A program made the translations under genes and the position numbers. This document shows, piece after piece, positions 1 through 12,015 of a stretch of DNA of 64,000 nt. How positions within the stretch are numbered: the first letter of the stretch is position 1; every line of letters starts with the position of its first letter. Source of the DNA: Heliocidaris erythrogramma (taxonomy: Eukaryota; Echinodermata; Echinoidea; Camarodonta; Echinometridae); assembly GCA_025617745.1 (NCBI GenBank), contig CM046855.1:46789813-46853812 (forward strand), read 5' to 3'. Below the pieces are notes generated by a model. The model worked only from the letters and a program-made list of their open reading frames with translations, ran no database searches and had not been told where the DNA came from.

Positions 1-2207
1 GTAAAGTCTAGCTCTGAGAGCTCTTTCTTATCAGCTTTTAACAAAACACATTACCTGTGCAGATCTCGAGGAGATGTTAATGCATCACTTAAAATCAAAA
101 TTTATGTGTTTTGAAGAACGTCAATTATAGAATGCATAACAATAACTCTATCAGTTCTGCATGTTATACTTCATTTTACATTGATGTTGATCAAATTACA
201 CTTGATTTGTGATGGTGATTTTCTCATCCTTTCATCAATTAACCTTATCCTCCTCCTAAGATTTTCTGTCAGAATTTATTTTCAATTGTTACATCAATAA
301 ATGTAATTTTTATTAACCCTTTCAGGACGGGAATTATTTAAGGGCTATTGATCACATTTTGTTCTTAAAATTGGCAACGGTATTTTTCTTTTATTGCTAC
401 AAGGTTCTAATGAGGTGTAATGTCTTTGAAATCGATATACATGGTTCCAAACTGTCAAAAGTTTGAAAAATTGCCAATTTTGATAAAATACAGTCATTTT
501 GAACCTCTCAATTTGTTGCCAATTTAAAGCTTAATCTCTTTTTCAAAATTCCTGGCTTTAAACGCTGTATGGTCATGCAACAAAAACATGTACAGTGTGT
601 GCAGAAATTTTTGCACTCTTTTTACTCATGCATCTGGTATATATTTTGGAGCTCTGAATCAAAAGTTATTGAGCCAACACAAAATGTGGTCAATTGTCTC
701 GAAAGGGTTAAAACTAGCACATTGTGTAATGTGCCCACACTCTCATCTTTCCTCTGTCTTTTGGGAGATTTGTGGGCTTAATATTTTCATTGCAATGCAA
801 TAGGGGGAATAGCGCATTTGACAATATACAATACGTAGATTGTATATTTGATTACACTGAAATAAAATGATAAACTATGCTGGCATTTATTTTTATATAT
901 CAAATTCAATGAAGTCTGTACAATATGCAAAAACTGCATTTTGAAGCATAGAATTACAAGGATTTGTTAGATTCAAGGGATATGCTAGAATGCATGCACT
1001 TTCTCAAGATGTTCATCTATGCAATATTGGGAAATTGTGCAGAGTATAAAGTTTCCTTTTGTCAAATCTCATCCCAACTATTTAAATCCACGCCCTGAAG
1101 ATCGTTTGATGATCTTCCCCTCTTGATGTAATCATTTGCAAGGGATACTGTTACATCGGTGAAAGAAGATCTCGCGCTTCCAGTGATCGCTCAGTCGGTG
1201 TTTGGTTCATAATCCCTCTAAACGCTGTGGAGTCGAGCGCATGAATATCGTGTCCCCCTGTACTTTCGGCCCTGTTCAAATCAGCTACCTACCTATCCAT
1301 AAAATAAACGCAAATTTTGCTGCAGTTTTACGGGTAGGTGACCGATAGAGTCAGATATGAAGTGGTACCACCAAACGTGCCATTTTGCTTCCTGCTATTT
1401 TACAATTATTTTGTGGCACTATACCCTTCTGTTACCTCGTAAATATTACAGTTCTATTACTGATACCTGGCAGAGATAAAAAGTATTTGTAAGATATCCA
1501 TAACATTTATGCTCGTGCGGTGAAGCGTTGAGTCCTAGGACTTTGTTTCTTATTATCATTGCATGCTGGGTATTAAACCAATTTACAAGGCAGTTTACTC
1601 ACCAAGTGAAGTTGATACTGTATTATTTGCTGGTGCATTTATGTGTCGATATACTGCAATATCACAGTATCATTTAGGTAATGCTTTCCCAATGTGAACG
1701 GCAATATCCAATTAAAAATGTTTAATACCGATGCACATCAGCAATATTCACTGATATGAACAGGGCTTGAGATGCAAAGGCACACACTCTTGACATTACC
1801 GTATCCAGCCAAGCGGAGCTGTACCGCAATTCTCAACGTACTTTATGCCCATTTCCTTTATAGATCAAAGTGCTCTGAATTATCCCTACAAAGTAGATTG
1901 GAAAAAGGATTAAGAGAAGGAATCTTCAGTCGTTATCGACTGACTTCAAGATGCATGTCTGTGAAAGAATCGATTATTGTTCAAACCCCAAACTACAACT
2001 GCGCTGCTGCCCACATATGTATCGAACTTTTATTTGTACAGTACCCAAATGCATCAAAGCATAGAGCATGGGCTAAGCTGTGAAGTATAATGGAGGTGTT
2101 ATAATAAAAGGGAAAGGTCAAGGTATAAGTATCATGGGAGTGTATTATGGAATTGTGAACATGAATTGACTTAGAAATTTGTCTGATCCAATCTCAATCT
2201 ATTTTAC
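1..2207. other. Non-coding stretch, presumed SNAP-25 intron
   Basis: I see no exon, RNA gene or clear mobile element here. The short open frames have no recognisable family and no splice context. The stretch is AT-rich and unique-looking. It is presumed to belong to the intron before SNAP-25 exon 3, or to DNA upstream of it, because no N-terminal SNAP-25 exon is visible. Confidence 0.5.
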
Positions 2208-2691
2208 TTAAAGGGATTGATTAAATTTGTGAAAAATTGTGAAATCAGCTCAAATGCCAGTGAATTGTGTGCAATCCCCTAACTACATAATTAAGGATAT
2301 GTGAAAGTATGAGAGAAAATGGAACCCGTTTACTATCCTAAAAAATAGAAAATCGCAATCAATCGCTAGCGCAAGTTGCTCGGCTTCTTCGCTGCGCTGT
2401 AGTCACAAAACCCAAGCACCAGCGCTTGGTGATTTCAGAGCGGGTTTCCAGCCCGTACAGTATTTTGTGATAGAGCAAGGTATGCCAACCGTAAGAGTTC
2501 TTTAGAGTTCGGTGGTACTCTATCCCGACATCAATGTTCAATCATGAATATCTTGATACATAAACGACCGATCAGCTTATAAAACTCAGGCGATTCCTGT
2601 CTGACCTAAAGGTTTGCAATTATGGTTACAGCATTAGCTGAAACGGTGATTTTTTTTTTCAATCCTGGGCAAAGTTAATCAATCCCTTTAA
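2208..2691. mobile_element. TTAA-flanked MITE with 17-bp terminal inverted repeats
   Basis: The sequence TTAAAGGGATTGATTAA at 2208-2224 recurs as a perfect reverse complement at 2675-2691. The outermost bases are TTAA on both sides, as expected of the TTAA target duplication of piggyBac-type elements, with AGGGATTG as the element end. That end does not begin with the usual CC of piggyBac, so the superfamily is uncertain. The interior has no transposase, so the element would be non-autonomous. Confidence 0.6.
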
Positions 2692-4284
2692 TGCTTTGTC
2701 TGATCCAAACTTGATCAGAGCTATCAGCGCGATACAGTCATCAGATACATGTATACTAAAATCTCAGATATGGTCAGTAACACATGGGACGAAATAGCGG
2801 ACTTGCCTGAAACTAAAAATGAAATGTACTAGATGACTCACAAATCAACAATTTGCTTGATAATGTCTTTGTACAGAATTCTGTTTATTGGGAGAGGGGG
2901 GCAAGTTACTTCTAAGGGTATTGACTACCACCCCCACTCCCCTTTGCTACGCCTCTAGGGTACTGTTTGACTTCTTGATGCGGATGTTTCCAAAGATGTT
3001 TGCGCAAACCGCTTCCAGGGGCCCTCGGAGCATCCACTGGAAGACTCAAAGAGCACTTATAAGAAAGACAAGAGGCAATGCCCATGAGATGAAAAAAGAA
3101 GTCTTGCCTGCCAGAAGTGCATTGCCATGTAAACCGTACAGTTCTGCATGCAGGCACGTGCCTTTCTATTATCCCTATTACCAGGGCAGAGTATCCCCCA
3201 GCAAAAGAGAATGCAGTTTTTTATTTAGGCAACATAAATCTCAACATTGTCCAGAGTGACAGTGATTGATATGTCATTTTCTTGGAGTGTTTGCCAAATT
3301 AATCTTTTGACTAGTACCTCATATCTTGTAAATTTGGTGCAGTCGGTGATGAGGTAACGACTGCACCTTGATGGACAGACTGCCTTCAGAGCACACGTCT
3401 GGGAAGTTCAGTATCGAGGGTAGTTTTGCACGTAGCTTATTGTATATGCCAGGTAGATTTGAACAGGCCCCTGGGGACAAGCCAAGCCATGTGGCTAATG
3501 GGCATGTTATTACAAGATGGAGCTGATAATATAGAAGCTGTGGTTGCCATGGTAATCCGGAAGAAAGTTACCTGGGCGAGCTGAGGACAAGTTCATGCCT
3601 AGGCAGCGCAGTCAATGAATAGGATACCGAAGGCCAGACATTGAAGGGCAATTTCTATGCAAGCTTAAGATGTATAGCATTTATAATGCACATCCATTGC
3701 ATTGCATAGAGGCTACCTTGGAGCTGAAGCAAGCCTAAATCAGAGCTTCATTGACATTATAAACTCTTTTTTTTTTCCCCCAGTACTCAAGATAAGCATA
3801 ATAGTGCATAGCATGTACCACCCATCTTTGTATAGGCATAAGAACGACACAATAGACCATTTAAAATTCATATATTCTTCTACTCTGAAAACATAGTCCC
3901 AAGATAATACATGTACATTGAAGTATTTGAACTCATAAATTTCTAAATCATTCTTGGGCATTTCACAGTAGTTGTCAAGTCAGTAGGCCAAACCTTTTCC
4001 AGACTTTTTAAATTGCCTCGAGCAACTTTTTTAAGCAAATATTTTCTTGTACAGATATTCTTGGGGATGATGGGGGCACGGGCATGTTCACTAGTTGATA
4101 GTCAACACAGGCTACTTACTATGTAATATTTGCTTATCATTTGTGCTGGTTGTTATGTTGGCAACCCTATAACGATTTACAAAATCCGCAAAATTAAAAC
4201 CCTCATGAAATTATTGACTTATACAGTACCAGTAGGCATAAAATCGATACAAAGATACAACTCAAATAGAATACTCCAAACCAT
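2692..4284. other. Non-coding intronic stretch
   Basis: No gene is supported. A 10-bp perfect inverted repeat (GGTGCAGTCG / CGACTGCACC, 3336-3345 and 3358-3367) with a 12-nt loop is the only local structure noted. The open frame at 2888-3259 has no recognisable domain. Confidence 0.45.
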
Positions 4285-5028
4285 TAGGCCTGGGACGAAT
4301 ATCATTTTTTCTATTTGAATATACGAGCAAACAGGTATTCAAATAATTTGAATATTTCGAATACCTAGTTTCTTTTCATTATCGTACAACTCGAAATTCA
4401 AGCCACATTGCGCATGCACCGCTATCCACATACGTTTCGAGATGAAATAGGATCACAAAGACTATCAAAACATAAAACAAATAATATCACAGAGACAGCT
4501 ATAACACAGGATTATTGTAAAGTGACGATTGTTATTTTGCAACAATCTTTCATATTTGACGAATTACATTCATCTTACTCCATATCGGAGCTGAACTAGC
4601 TAGCAACAATACACAGGCGCAGAGCTCTGCACAGACAGTAGCGAGCTAGGCCGTGATTGTACCTGGTGACTACATGTATAAACTGAATGTGGCCGACCAG
4701 CTTGTGTGTTTCATGGTCGAAGTGACGCCATAACTCTTTTACTTTCGTGTTTTTTTTTTTAACTTTTCATGGCACATTTTTTACTTCTGTTGTATTATTT
4801 TAGCAAGTAAAATGCCTCTTTATGCATTTTATGTGCTTATCATCTGTTATGCAGTATTTTCTGATGTTATAAAGATCATTTTTGTCATGATGCTTTAGGT
4901 AATCGAATGTCCAAATCACTATTCGTCATTGGACGAATATTCGAATAGTGAGAAAAGTGGTATTCGATTACCGATCGGCGGTAACCTATTCGAATAATTT
5001 GAATATTCGAATATTATTCCCAGGCCGT
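4285..5028. mobile_element. hAT-like non-autonomous DNA transposon with 8-bp target duplication
   Basis: The left end TAGGCCTGGGACGAATATC and the right end (reverse complement ACGGCCTGGGAATAATATTC) form imperfect inverted repeats, followed inward by repeated TTCGAATA motifs. The 8-mer CAAACCAT lies immediately outside both ends (4277-4284 and 5029-5036). An 8-bp duplication and a TAGG-type terminus are typical of hAT elements. The 744-bp interior carries no transposase frame. Boundaries come directly from the duplication and are well supported; the superfamily is inferred. Confidence 0.75.
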
Positions 5029-5079
5029 CAAACCATGTGCATCTATCTGCTAGGGTTGAGGTGTTGCAACATAGGCTAC

Positions 5080-5237
5080 AGCCACAATTGCTCCAGGCTA
5101 TATCATCAAAGATACAGGATCAAGGTTGTAATTGGGTTTTTAGGTTAGGTTTAGTGTTTGATCAAGGGTTGAACGTAAAAATTTGGTTAGTATAGAACAT
5201 CGACAAAGGATCAATTGTCACAGACAGGAGCATGTGT
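5080..5237 (+). repeat. Dispersed repeat, copy 1 (second copy at 27308-27486)
   Basis: The order of motifs catcaa-gatacag, gttgtaattgggtttttagg, ttaggtttag, agtgtttg and caattgtc...gagc.tgtgtcgta is shared with 27308-27486 in the same orientation. Divergence is substantial. No coding capacity and no clear ends were found, so the element class is unknown. Confidence 0.55.
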
Positions 5238-5598
5238 CGTACAACCTATGTTGTTGATTGATGATCAGAATATGGTCCCTGCACCAGTAATTCCCATAAG
5301 AAGATCCATCACTGTAATTGTAAAGTGAGAGAGTGTCCATATTTTCTTAGTATCGTATCACCAAGAGAAATGCTCGGACAGTTCCATGTTGATTTTTCCA
5401 TGCCCTAATTCTCACCGTCTCATCCACTTCCATCTACTTCCATCTGTCTTCTTTCAAATTATCTGTATTCCCTTTTGCAAAGTGAACATGTTTTTTTTCT
5501 CTCTTTAGCTGTCACAATGGCTATTAAAATTCAATGCAAAGTTGAGCAAGTACAAATTGATACTACTTAAGCATACTTTGTGGATTTAAAACTAAGGT

Positions 5599-5740
5599 CT
5601 GGGGGCATTTCATAAAAGGATTTGTCAGATATTTTATCCAACAAATTTGCTCTCAGCCAATCAGATGCAAGGATTTCAGTAGCTTATAACAGTTGTCGGA
5701 TAAAATATCCGACAACTTCCTTTCATGAAACGCTCCCCTG
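5599..5740 (-). mobile_element. Palindromic MITE family A, copy 1
   Basis: Inverted termini GGGGGCATTTCAT / ATGAAACGCTCCCC enclose paired stems with the motif TTGTCGGATAAAATAT. The core reads GCTCTCAGCCAATCAGATGC, then AAGGATTTCAGTAGCTTATA. The same core, in one orientation or the other, occurs at 13696-13834, 13872-14009, 22527-22665 and 46839-46990. Strand is set by that core; this copy is opposite to the 13.7-kb copies. No protein is encoded. Confidence 0.75.
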
Positions 5741-8621
5741 TATTCTACTAGAATTAAAATCTGATGATGGGTTCATGCTCAGTCTATAGTGTTAATTTCA
5801 TCTAAGGAAGTTAGACCAAGGTCTAAGTTTTTCCCTTTGTAACACATGACATTGTCCTTGCATGGGGCTTAACTGAAGTAAGTCTTGTACAATGTACAAG
5901 CACAAGCTCAAAGCTATTAACATATTGTCAGAGGCTGGTAATAATTCTGTAGCTAAATGAACAATCCAAAATCATGTCAATGTGAAATCAATTTCTCATT
6001 TTCATTTTTTGACTTTATTTATTTCATTTATTCCTTTTTTTCAGAATCTAAGTGATTGTACAGAATAAAAAGCTTGACACTTGGCACTCCATAAATTGGC
6101 GGACTTGGTTAAAGTCAGGTTTAACTAGTCCACCTTTATGAATATGAGCCAGAGCACCGTAGTAATGAAACAAAAGCAGCATACTTGCTATCTGTCCATC
6201 CCTTCACTGGTTCCATTATGCCTGTATATCCGCTGTACCTGGAAGCCAGTATCGATTGACGAGGCTGACAATGATCCCTTAAGTCGCAGGGTTGCTGGGC
6301 CAGTCGGTTCCCAAACCGTCAACACAACAGATCAATGAACCCACCCGCCCTCATGCCCGTCCCAGGGTTTGCACCAGGTCTACCCCTGTTGTCGCAGCCT
6401 TCCCCTGTTTCAGTGACATTTAGGGGGAAGGCTTGCCTAAGAGGAATCCCTTTGCATTGTTTGATGTGCTGTATCACTTCGATGTATACATGGGCGGACC
6501 GAGGATTTCTTTGGGGAAAAAAAATGGCGATGACACAATTGTGAAAATCCCTGAGATGTTTACAGGCGCACTTTGAGCAAAGGCATGTTTAGGATTCTGG
6601 AAGAGGAGGGGGCACAAGTGTGAAAAAATTTCTAACAAGCAATAACAGCAACAACAAAATATCACATTTGTCAGTTGCAAATTTGCGCTCCAAATCTCTG
6701 ACAAGCCCAAAAAGGGGGGTCTTGGGGATTTAAAATGTAAAAGGGGGAGATTCAAGAAGAGCTACTGTATATTTCACTTAAGAGACAGAGAAAAATAGAG
6801 AGAAGAAGAAGAAGAAGAGACAAACAGACAGAGGAAAGAGAGAGGGGACATTAAAGGTCAAGTGCATGTTGGAGAGTTAAATACGGTAGTGAAATTTCTG
6901 TGAACATTTTGGAATTTTTGTATCACTAACAGCTAGCTACACACGGCCAGTATATCTTCTCTTTTTCCCCCGACATCGATCTTTAAGGATCAATAAATCC
7001 AGTTGGCTTCTCTTCAAAACCCTGTTTCCTTCTCTCTGCAAATTGATTTTAATGGCTGCAAAGAGCGATTCAAGCCTTGCGTTTGGACATTAAGTTTCGT
7101 ACCCTCCTTGTCCAAAGCATTAAGCAAATGTACCTCTGTGGAAGACGCAAAGTGCCATCCAACCTCAGTTTTGTGTATTCTAGGCCATGTGTTTATTCAT
7201 AAGCCTTCACTGTCCTCTCTTGCACTTTTTTTTGTGTCTGTTCCAGAAAGAAACAGATGGAAATCGGTCAGTGACTTTAAAAAAAAGAGGTTTTAAAAGA
7301 TATACAATATCGGATGAGATAGGCGATATTGATATTAGGATGTACATCTGCTACTAGTATATTGACTAGTTATGATTGCATTCTTCTTGTTTTAGCATAA
7401 TTCTTTTACCATAGTTATTTAAAGCCTGACAGGTTACCCAAGGCTTTACCCAGTGTAGCAGCAACTGATTATGCAGGGTGCATTGATTAACTGAGAGAGT
7501 GAGAGAGAGAGAGGGAGAGAGACTGATTAAGAGAGTAATGACTTTCATTCACAACTTGACTTTTATTATGTAGACAACTGCCAGGAAGCCATTTGAATAT
7601 CATTCATTATAATATACAGTATATTCCTCATTCAGGTATTCTGAGCGAAGGAATAATGCCTCAGTGGCAAGCACAATTTATCTTAGAACCAGGGGAAGTG
7701 TCGCAGGTCTTATAAGAAGTCAAAGAGCTTCAGGAATATACTTCAGCCCTTGTGTAAACTATTAATCCTTGATTACCTCATCCCTTGGATAGGATGTGAA
7801 GCCAAAGGTCTCTTGGCTGCTCACCTCCAAACATATCTTTCCATTCTTATCGCATCCCAGTTAAATTTAGACACCATTCAATCAAAACTATTCAAAATGA
7901 CATGTGTCATTAATAAAGCTGATTTTTCTCTGATGATCCTTTTCTCCGATGATCCTTTTCTCCAATGTCTTACATAAGACTTGCTTCAACCAGGGAAATG
8001 TCATATATTTGTCTGCCTTAAAATTAAACCTCTGTATAAAGTTTGCTCAAAACCAAGAAAATTTGTCTTTTGTATAAAAGGTTCTTTTATTACATATCTA
8101 TAATAGAAATGCTTTTCTAGAAGCAAATATTATGGTCTCTATAGACAGTTAGTCTTTCTACACAGGTTGCCCACTGAAGCAGATTTGACTGTGTTACCAG
8201 TAGATGTCTGCACATTATTCCTATTCCAAATATGTAACCAAAATGAGACAGCCCTGTCGTATTAGCCGTACTTTGCCCTCTTCCCCCATGATGTAATTCA
8301 ATACCGAGACACGATATTTGATTTGTATGCGCGAGGCCTGGTAATAATCAAGCGCCTTTGGAATACTTGCCATATTTTTTTATGCAAAAATTGGAATTGA
8401 GTTGAAAAGTACAGATCTCGTTGAGGAGATTTATGACCGTTAGTAAACTCGGAGTAGAAGGGAAGAGGTGAATGAAAACCAGGCTGCATGCATATATTCA
8501 TTTGCTCATGCTGTTTTACATCCTGTATCATCATATATACTCTGTTCAGTCAGGCCGGAGACAGTCAAGTGCCATGAAACTTCCATAGAAATGAAATTTG
8601 ACTGAAATACACTGAGAGTTA
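5741..8621. other. Non-coding intronic stretch
   Basis: No exon is supported. 6050-6150 shares the motif GGCACTCCATAAAT with 48440-48475 and may be a worn dispersed repeat. 6780-6850 is purine-rich (GAAGAAGAA, GAGAGA). A short GA tract lies at 7493-7522. Confidence 0.4.
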
Positions 8622-9005
8622 AGCCCGGCGCACACTATACGATCCGACTGCGACCCGATTTTCGAACAAATCGCAGTTTGCATTAAATGTGAAAGATTTA
8701 AAAAGTGAAATTATCTCATTTGAAGTTCGGAATGATGATACGAATACTAATATAGGAATTTTGGTAAACTGCAAATCGGCTTCAAATCTTAGTCGATCGC
8801 AAGATTGGTATGACGTCGCTACGATTTGGAATTGAATTCGATTTTATTCCTACACGGGGGCTTGCAGTAGCCCGGAATTTCAATTTTAGTATTCATACTA
8901 CTATTCGGAACTCTGATCACTAAGATTTTACAATTTGAAGGTTCACATCAAATGTTATAACAACTTCTCCCAAAATCGCATCGTAGTCAGATCGTGCGCC
9001 GGGCT
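8622..9005. mobile_element. Harbinger-like palindromic MITE with TTA target duplication
   Basis: AGCCCGGCGCAC at the left end and GTGCGCCGGGCT at the right end are exact reverse complements. TTA stands immediately outside both (8619-8621 and 9006-9008). A 3-bp TWA duplication is the signature of PIF/Harbinger transposons. The next bases also pair approximately (CTATACGATC against GATC), and the ~384-bp interior is weakly palindromic around 8800-8860. A related left end, AGCCCACCGCACACTATACG, occurs at 39308. No transposase is present. Confidence 0.7.
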
Positions 9006-10257
9006 TTACAGAGTGTGTGACAGTTTAAGTAACCTGTGTACAAAGACTGCTCAAGGGAGACAAGAAATATCTTTATAAGAAGGTTGTCTTTAATATGCAC
9101 ATATGTTACTTGGTGGAGCTTTCAAAATGAAAGGCTTCAAGGGAACCCCCCCCCCCCAAAAAAAAAAAAAATACAAAAAATATTATAAAAGGAATGCCCA
9201 ATCAACTTATAGGTTACATACTGTATGCAATTTCTTGTTATTGCAACACCTTTAAAAGGCGGCTTTAAATGAATCAACTTTTGAGAACAGGATCACGTGT
9301 GTAATAACTCTAGCAACATGTCCTTGCGTGTTGAGATGCAATTCTACATGTCTGATGTTGCGAGCTTTATAACTGCAGGCACAATCAGAAAGAGCTCTTA
9401 TCCCGTTACACTTCTGTAAGAGGGAGCTGGGCTTCAGAGAGTCGATTTGCCAATGGCGTGGGGGGGGGGGGGCAGCTGATTAAGTTCTTATTATGTGAGT
9501 TTCACCACTTGACATGTTCAAGACACGTAGCATTGCGATATTGCAGTTAATACCCAGAAGATCTCATCAGCTTATACAGAGAGTGATATGGGGCTACTTA
9601 CAAAGCTTTTTCTTCTAAAAGGCAATGTTAAATCGATATACCTCTTTCACCTCGCACATTACTCATACCAGCATAATGATACATTCATAACGTATGCCAA
9701 GAGACTCTGCAACCTATAATGCATTTTAGCCAATTTTCATTTTTAATCCAAATGTATTTCTTTATTTAAATCACATTTATTTCAATTTTCAATTACAGTA
9801 GGTATTTCAAATTACAATTTGCTAAAATGCATTAACAGTTACAGAGTAAAGTCTCTAACCTTTTATTATGACAAGCAAATGCATGATACTTTAAGATGTT
9901 TGGAACTCATTAAACTTAAATTAATACTGTACCTTGGTTATCAACATTACACAATATATCACATGGTATATATCACATGGTTACAAAGAGTCCATTTTCT
10001 CTTCAACTATTCAGTGATATACTGTGAAATTTGCTGTGAATGTCCCTGATAGTCAAATGTGTCTGATTCAGGTACTAAAATTATGTTTTAAGACTCCTGG
10101 TTTTGATTAAAACTCTCTTAAATAGCCGGAAAATTGTCTAACTGTCATGTCCGTTATGCTGGAATTGCTCATATATTACTTGATATTTACATGTATGTAT
10201 CTTTATATCTTTTGTGATAATCTCATACAGACAATAGATTGATGGCTGTTTTTTTTT

Positions 10258-10295
10258 TCTTTCTCTCTCTCTCTCTCTCTTGCTCTCTTTCTCTT

Positions 10296-10382
<87 letters not shown>

Positions 10383-10385
10383 TTC
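10258..10385 (+). repeat. (CT)n microsatellite abutting SNAP-25 exon 3
   Basis: About 125 nt of almost pure CT/TTTCT runs up to 11 nt before the exon 3 acceptor AG at 10395-10396. It doubles as an extreme polypyrimidine tract. The Leu/Ser-rich and Arg/Glu-rich open frames across it are translations of the repeat, not genes. Confidence 0.9.
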
Positions 10386-10396
10386 CTTTTATGCAG

Positions 10397-10438
10397 TCGC
10401 TGGAGAGCACCCGGCGTATGCTGCAAATGGCAGAAGAG
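10397..10438 (+). CDS. SNAP25: SNAP-25 coding exon 3 (42 nt)
   Basis: This exon encodes SLESTRRMLQMAEE, which differs from the well-known vertebrate SNAP-25 stretch only near its end (MAEE where vertebrates have LVEE). It is part of the first SNARE (Qb) helix of SNAP-25, a t-SNARE that pairs with syntaxin and synaptobrevin to drive membrane fusion at the presynaptic plasma membrane. The exon is phase 0 at both ends, with acceptor ATGCAG at 10391-10396 and donor GTAAGA from 10439. Its 42-nt length matches the corresponding vertebrate exon. The two preceding coding exons (N-terminus) were looked for in 1-10396 and not found, so they probably lie upstream of the window. The next exon is either 4a or 4b, both phase 0. 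Confidence 0.93.
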
Positions 10439-10721
10439 GTAAGATGCATGTTATAAACCATACAGTAAGATGAGCGTAACAAGCCCATTGCATACTGAGC
10501 CATCACAACTTTCTGCCTAGACCCTGTGGAAATTCAAATTGGTAAATAAAGATTAACTTTGAAGGGGTTAACCTGACATGCATGGGTTACCCTTACTAGA
10601 TAGTCTGCAGGTATCAGACATTGCCTTTATCATTGTTTTGATCTGTCTGGGGAAAAAATGGTTTATTGCAAGTGTACTGTATATTGTATTGTGCTAGGCA
10701 TGCATAATCATACTACTTTGA

Positions 10722-11030
10722 TAATAATGATAATTATAATAATAATAATAAACAGTTCTTGTATAGGGCATATCATTATGATATAATCTCCCTATACGCT
10801 TCCGAAAGGTTTGGATATTATCACCCTGGTTTTAGCACCGGCGACCGTAATCAGCGTACAATGCATTTCAAGGAATAAATCCTGCCAGGTACCCATTTAA
10901 CACCTGGGTGGAGAGTGGCAAGAAAGGATTAATGTCTTGCCAAAAGACACTATCGCCAGGCTGAGATTCGAACCCTCAACCCTTGGATTGACAGTCAAAT
11001 GAATGAACCACTATACCATGACACCTCCAC
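10722..11030 (-). repeat. tRNA-derived SINE-like repeat with (ATT)n tail
   Basis: Read on the minus strand it starts GTGGAGGTGTCATGGTATAG (a box A-like TGGTATAGTGGTTCA) and has the box B-like GGTTCGAATCT. It continues through a segment reading CCACCCAGGTGTTAAATGGG, and ends in an ATTATT-rich tail at 10722-10751. The ACCCATTTAACACCTGGGTG segment is shared with 46655-46690. The architecture (tRNA-like head, unrelated body, simple tail) is that of a SINE. The anticodon arm is not convincingly intact, so it is not called a tRNA. Confidence 0.65.
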
Positions 11031-11839
11031 TTTACAAAAAGAAAGAACAAAATTCAGTTAATACCCTGCAATTTTCTTGTTTTACTTGGGTAAACTGCCA
11101 TTAATCAGCTTGCAAAAGAGAACCTTCACATATTTTAAGGGATTCTTTTTTTCAGTTCTATAGAGGCCTACAGTTCTTTGCATTGCTATTAAACAAAAAC
11201 AGAGACAGCAAACAAGCCTATGTGCAAACAGTGGTGATACATTTGCCAAAGCCCAATCTGTCTTGCCCTTCACCACAATCAATGATTGACATTGGAGCTG
11301 AAGAACTGCTTGCTCACCAAACACTGCTGCGAAAATTGAAATGTCTGGGACTTGACAACTAACTGCATTTTAAATTGGACTTCCAGCAAGGCCCTGGAAA
11401 TGCACGGGGCTTGCATGCTAATGGCAACAAGCCGGAGATCGTTATTTGCTAAATGCTGTGAAATAGACCGCCTCCGGGTCGAGTAGAATGCGCTAAAAGA
11501 GAGCCGGGGATCACGGAATAAGGGGTCAGATGCCTCGTAAGACGAGACGCAGATCTAGAGAGATGTGGTCATTTTACTCTCTAGATTGAGTCCACGGGTT
11601 GGAGGGCTTCAATAAAGAGCGACTGATTCTGACCCGCGAGCCTGTAGCAGATGGAGACGCCACTTTACGTTTGTATTTCATTCGTACCTGGGACTTGAAT
11701 AACTCAAATTCAGTCGTAATCCCCACTTTCCATATTAAAGTTTTCCATGGGATTTCTAGGCAGACTGTGTTGGCCAGTATTGAATGGGTTCATCAGTTAC
11801 AAATTATATGTTCTTAATGTTTATTTTGATATGTGCAAG

Positions 11840-11942
11840 CATATATATATATATATATATATATTGCAATGAACTTTGATTTAAGTTACACAACCTTTAT
11901 TCTCTCATTTCCTTTCACATTGTATTTATATATATATATATA
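11840..11942. repeat. Two (AT)n tracts
   Basis: Alternating TA runs at 11842-11865 and 11928-11942 flank 60 nt of ordinary sequence. They directly precede the GAGAGCCAGAAG repeat at 11945. Confidence 0.7.
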
Positions 11943-11944
11943 AC

Positions 11945-12015
11945 TTGTTGAGAGCCAGAAGAGTGTTAACTTTGTGTTACGTAATAAGAGTTGATGCCTC
12001 TCTGGGTCAGAGCAG
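11945..12015. repeat. Small palindromic repeat (TTGAGAGCCAGAAG family), copy 1
   Basis: TTGAGAGCCAGAAGAGTGTT is followed about 20 nt later by an approximate reverse complement (AGAGTTGATGCCTCTCTGGGTC). The same motif pair occurs at 59361-59432. This looks like a small fold-back repeat; ends and class are uncertain. Confidence 0.45.

Noticed and set aside
1-10396. Search for the N-terminal SNAP-25 exons
   Set aside because: A GCCGACCAG near 4692 reads ADQ but in unrelated context without splice sites; no supported exon found.
10138-10506. Arg/Glu-rich and Leu/Ser-rich open frames over the CT repeat
   Set aside because: Direct translations of (CT)n/(GA)n; the real signal on the + strand is SNAP-25 exon 3.
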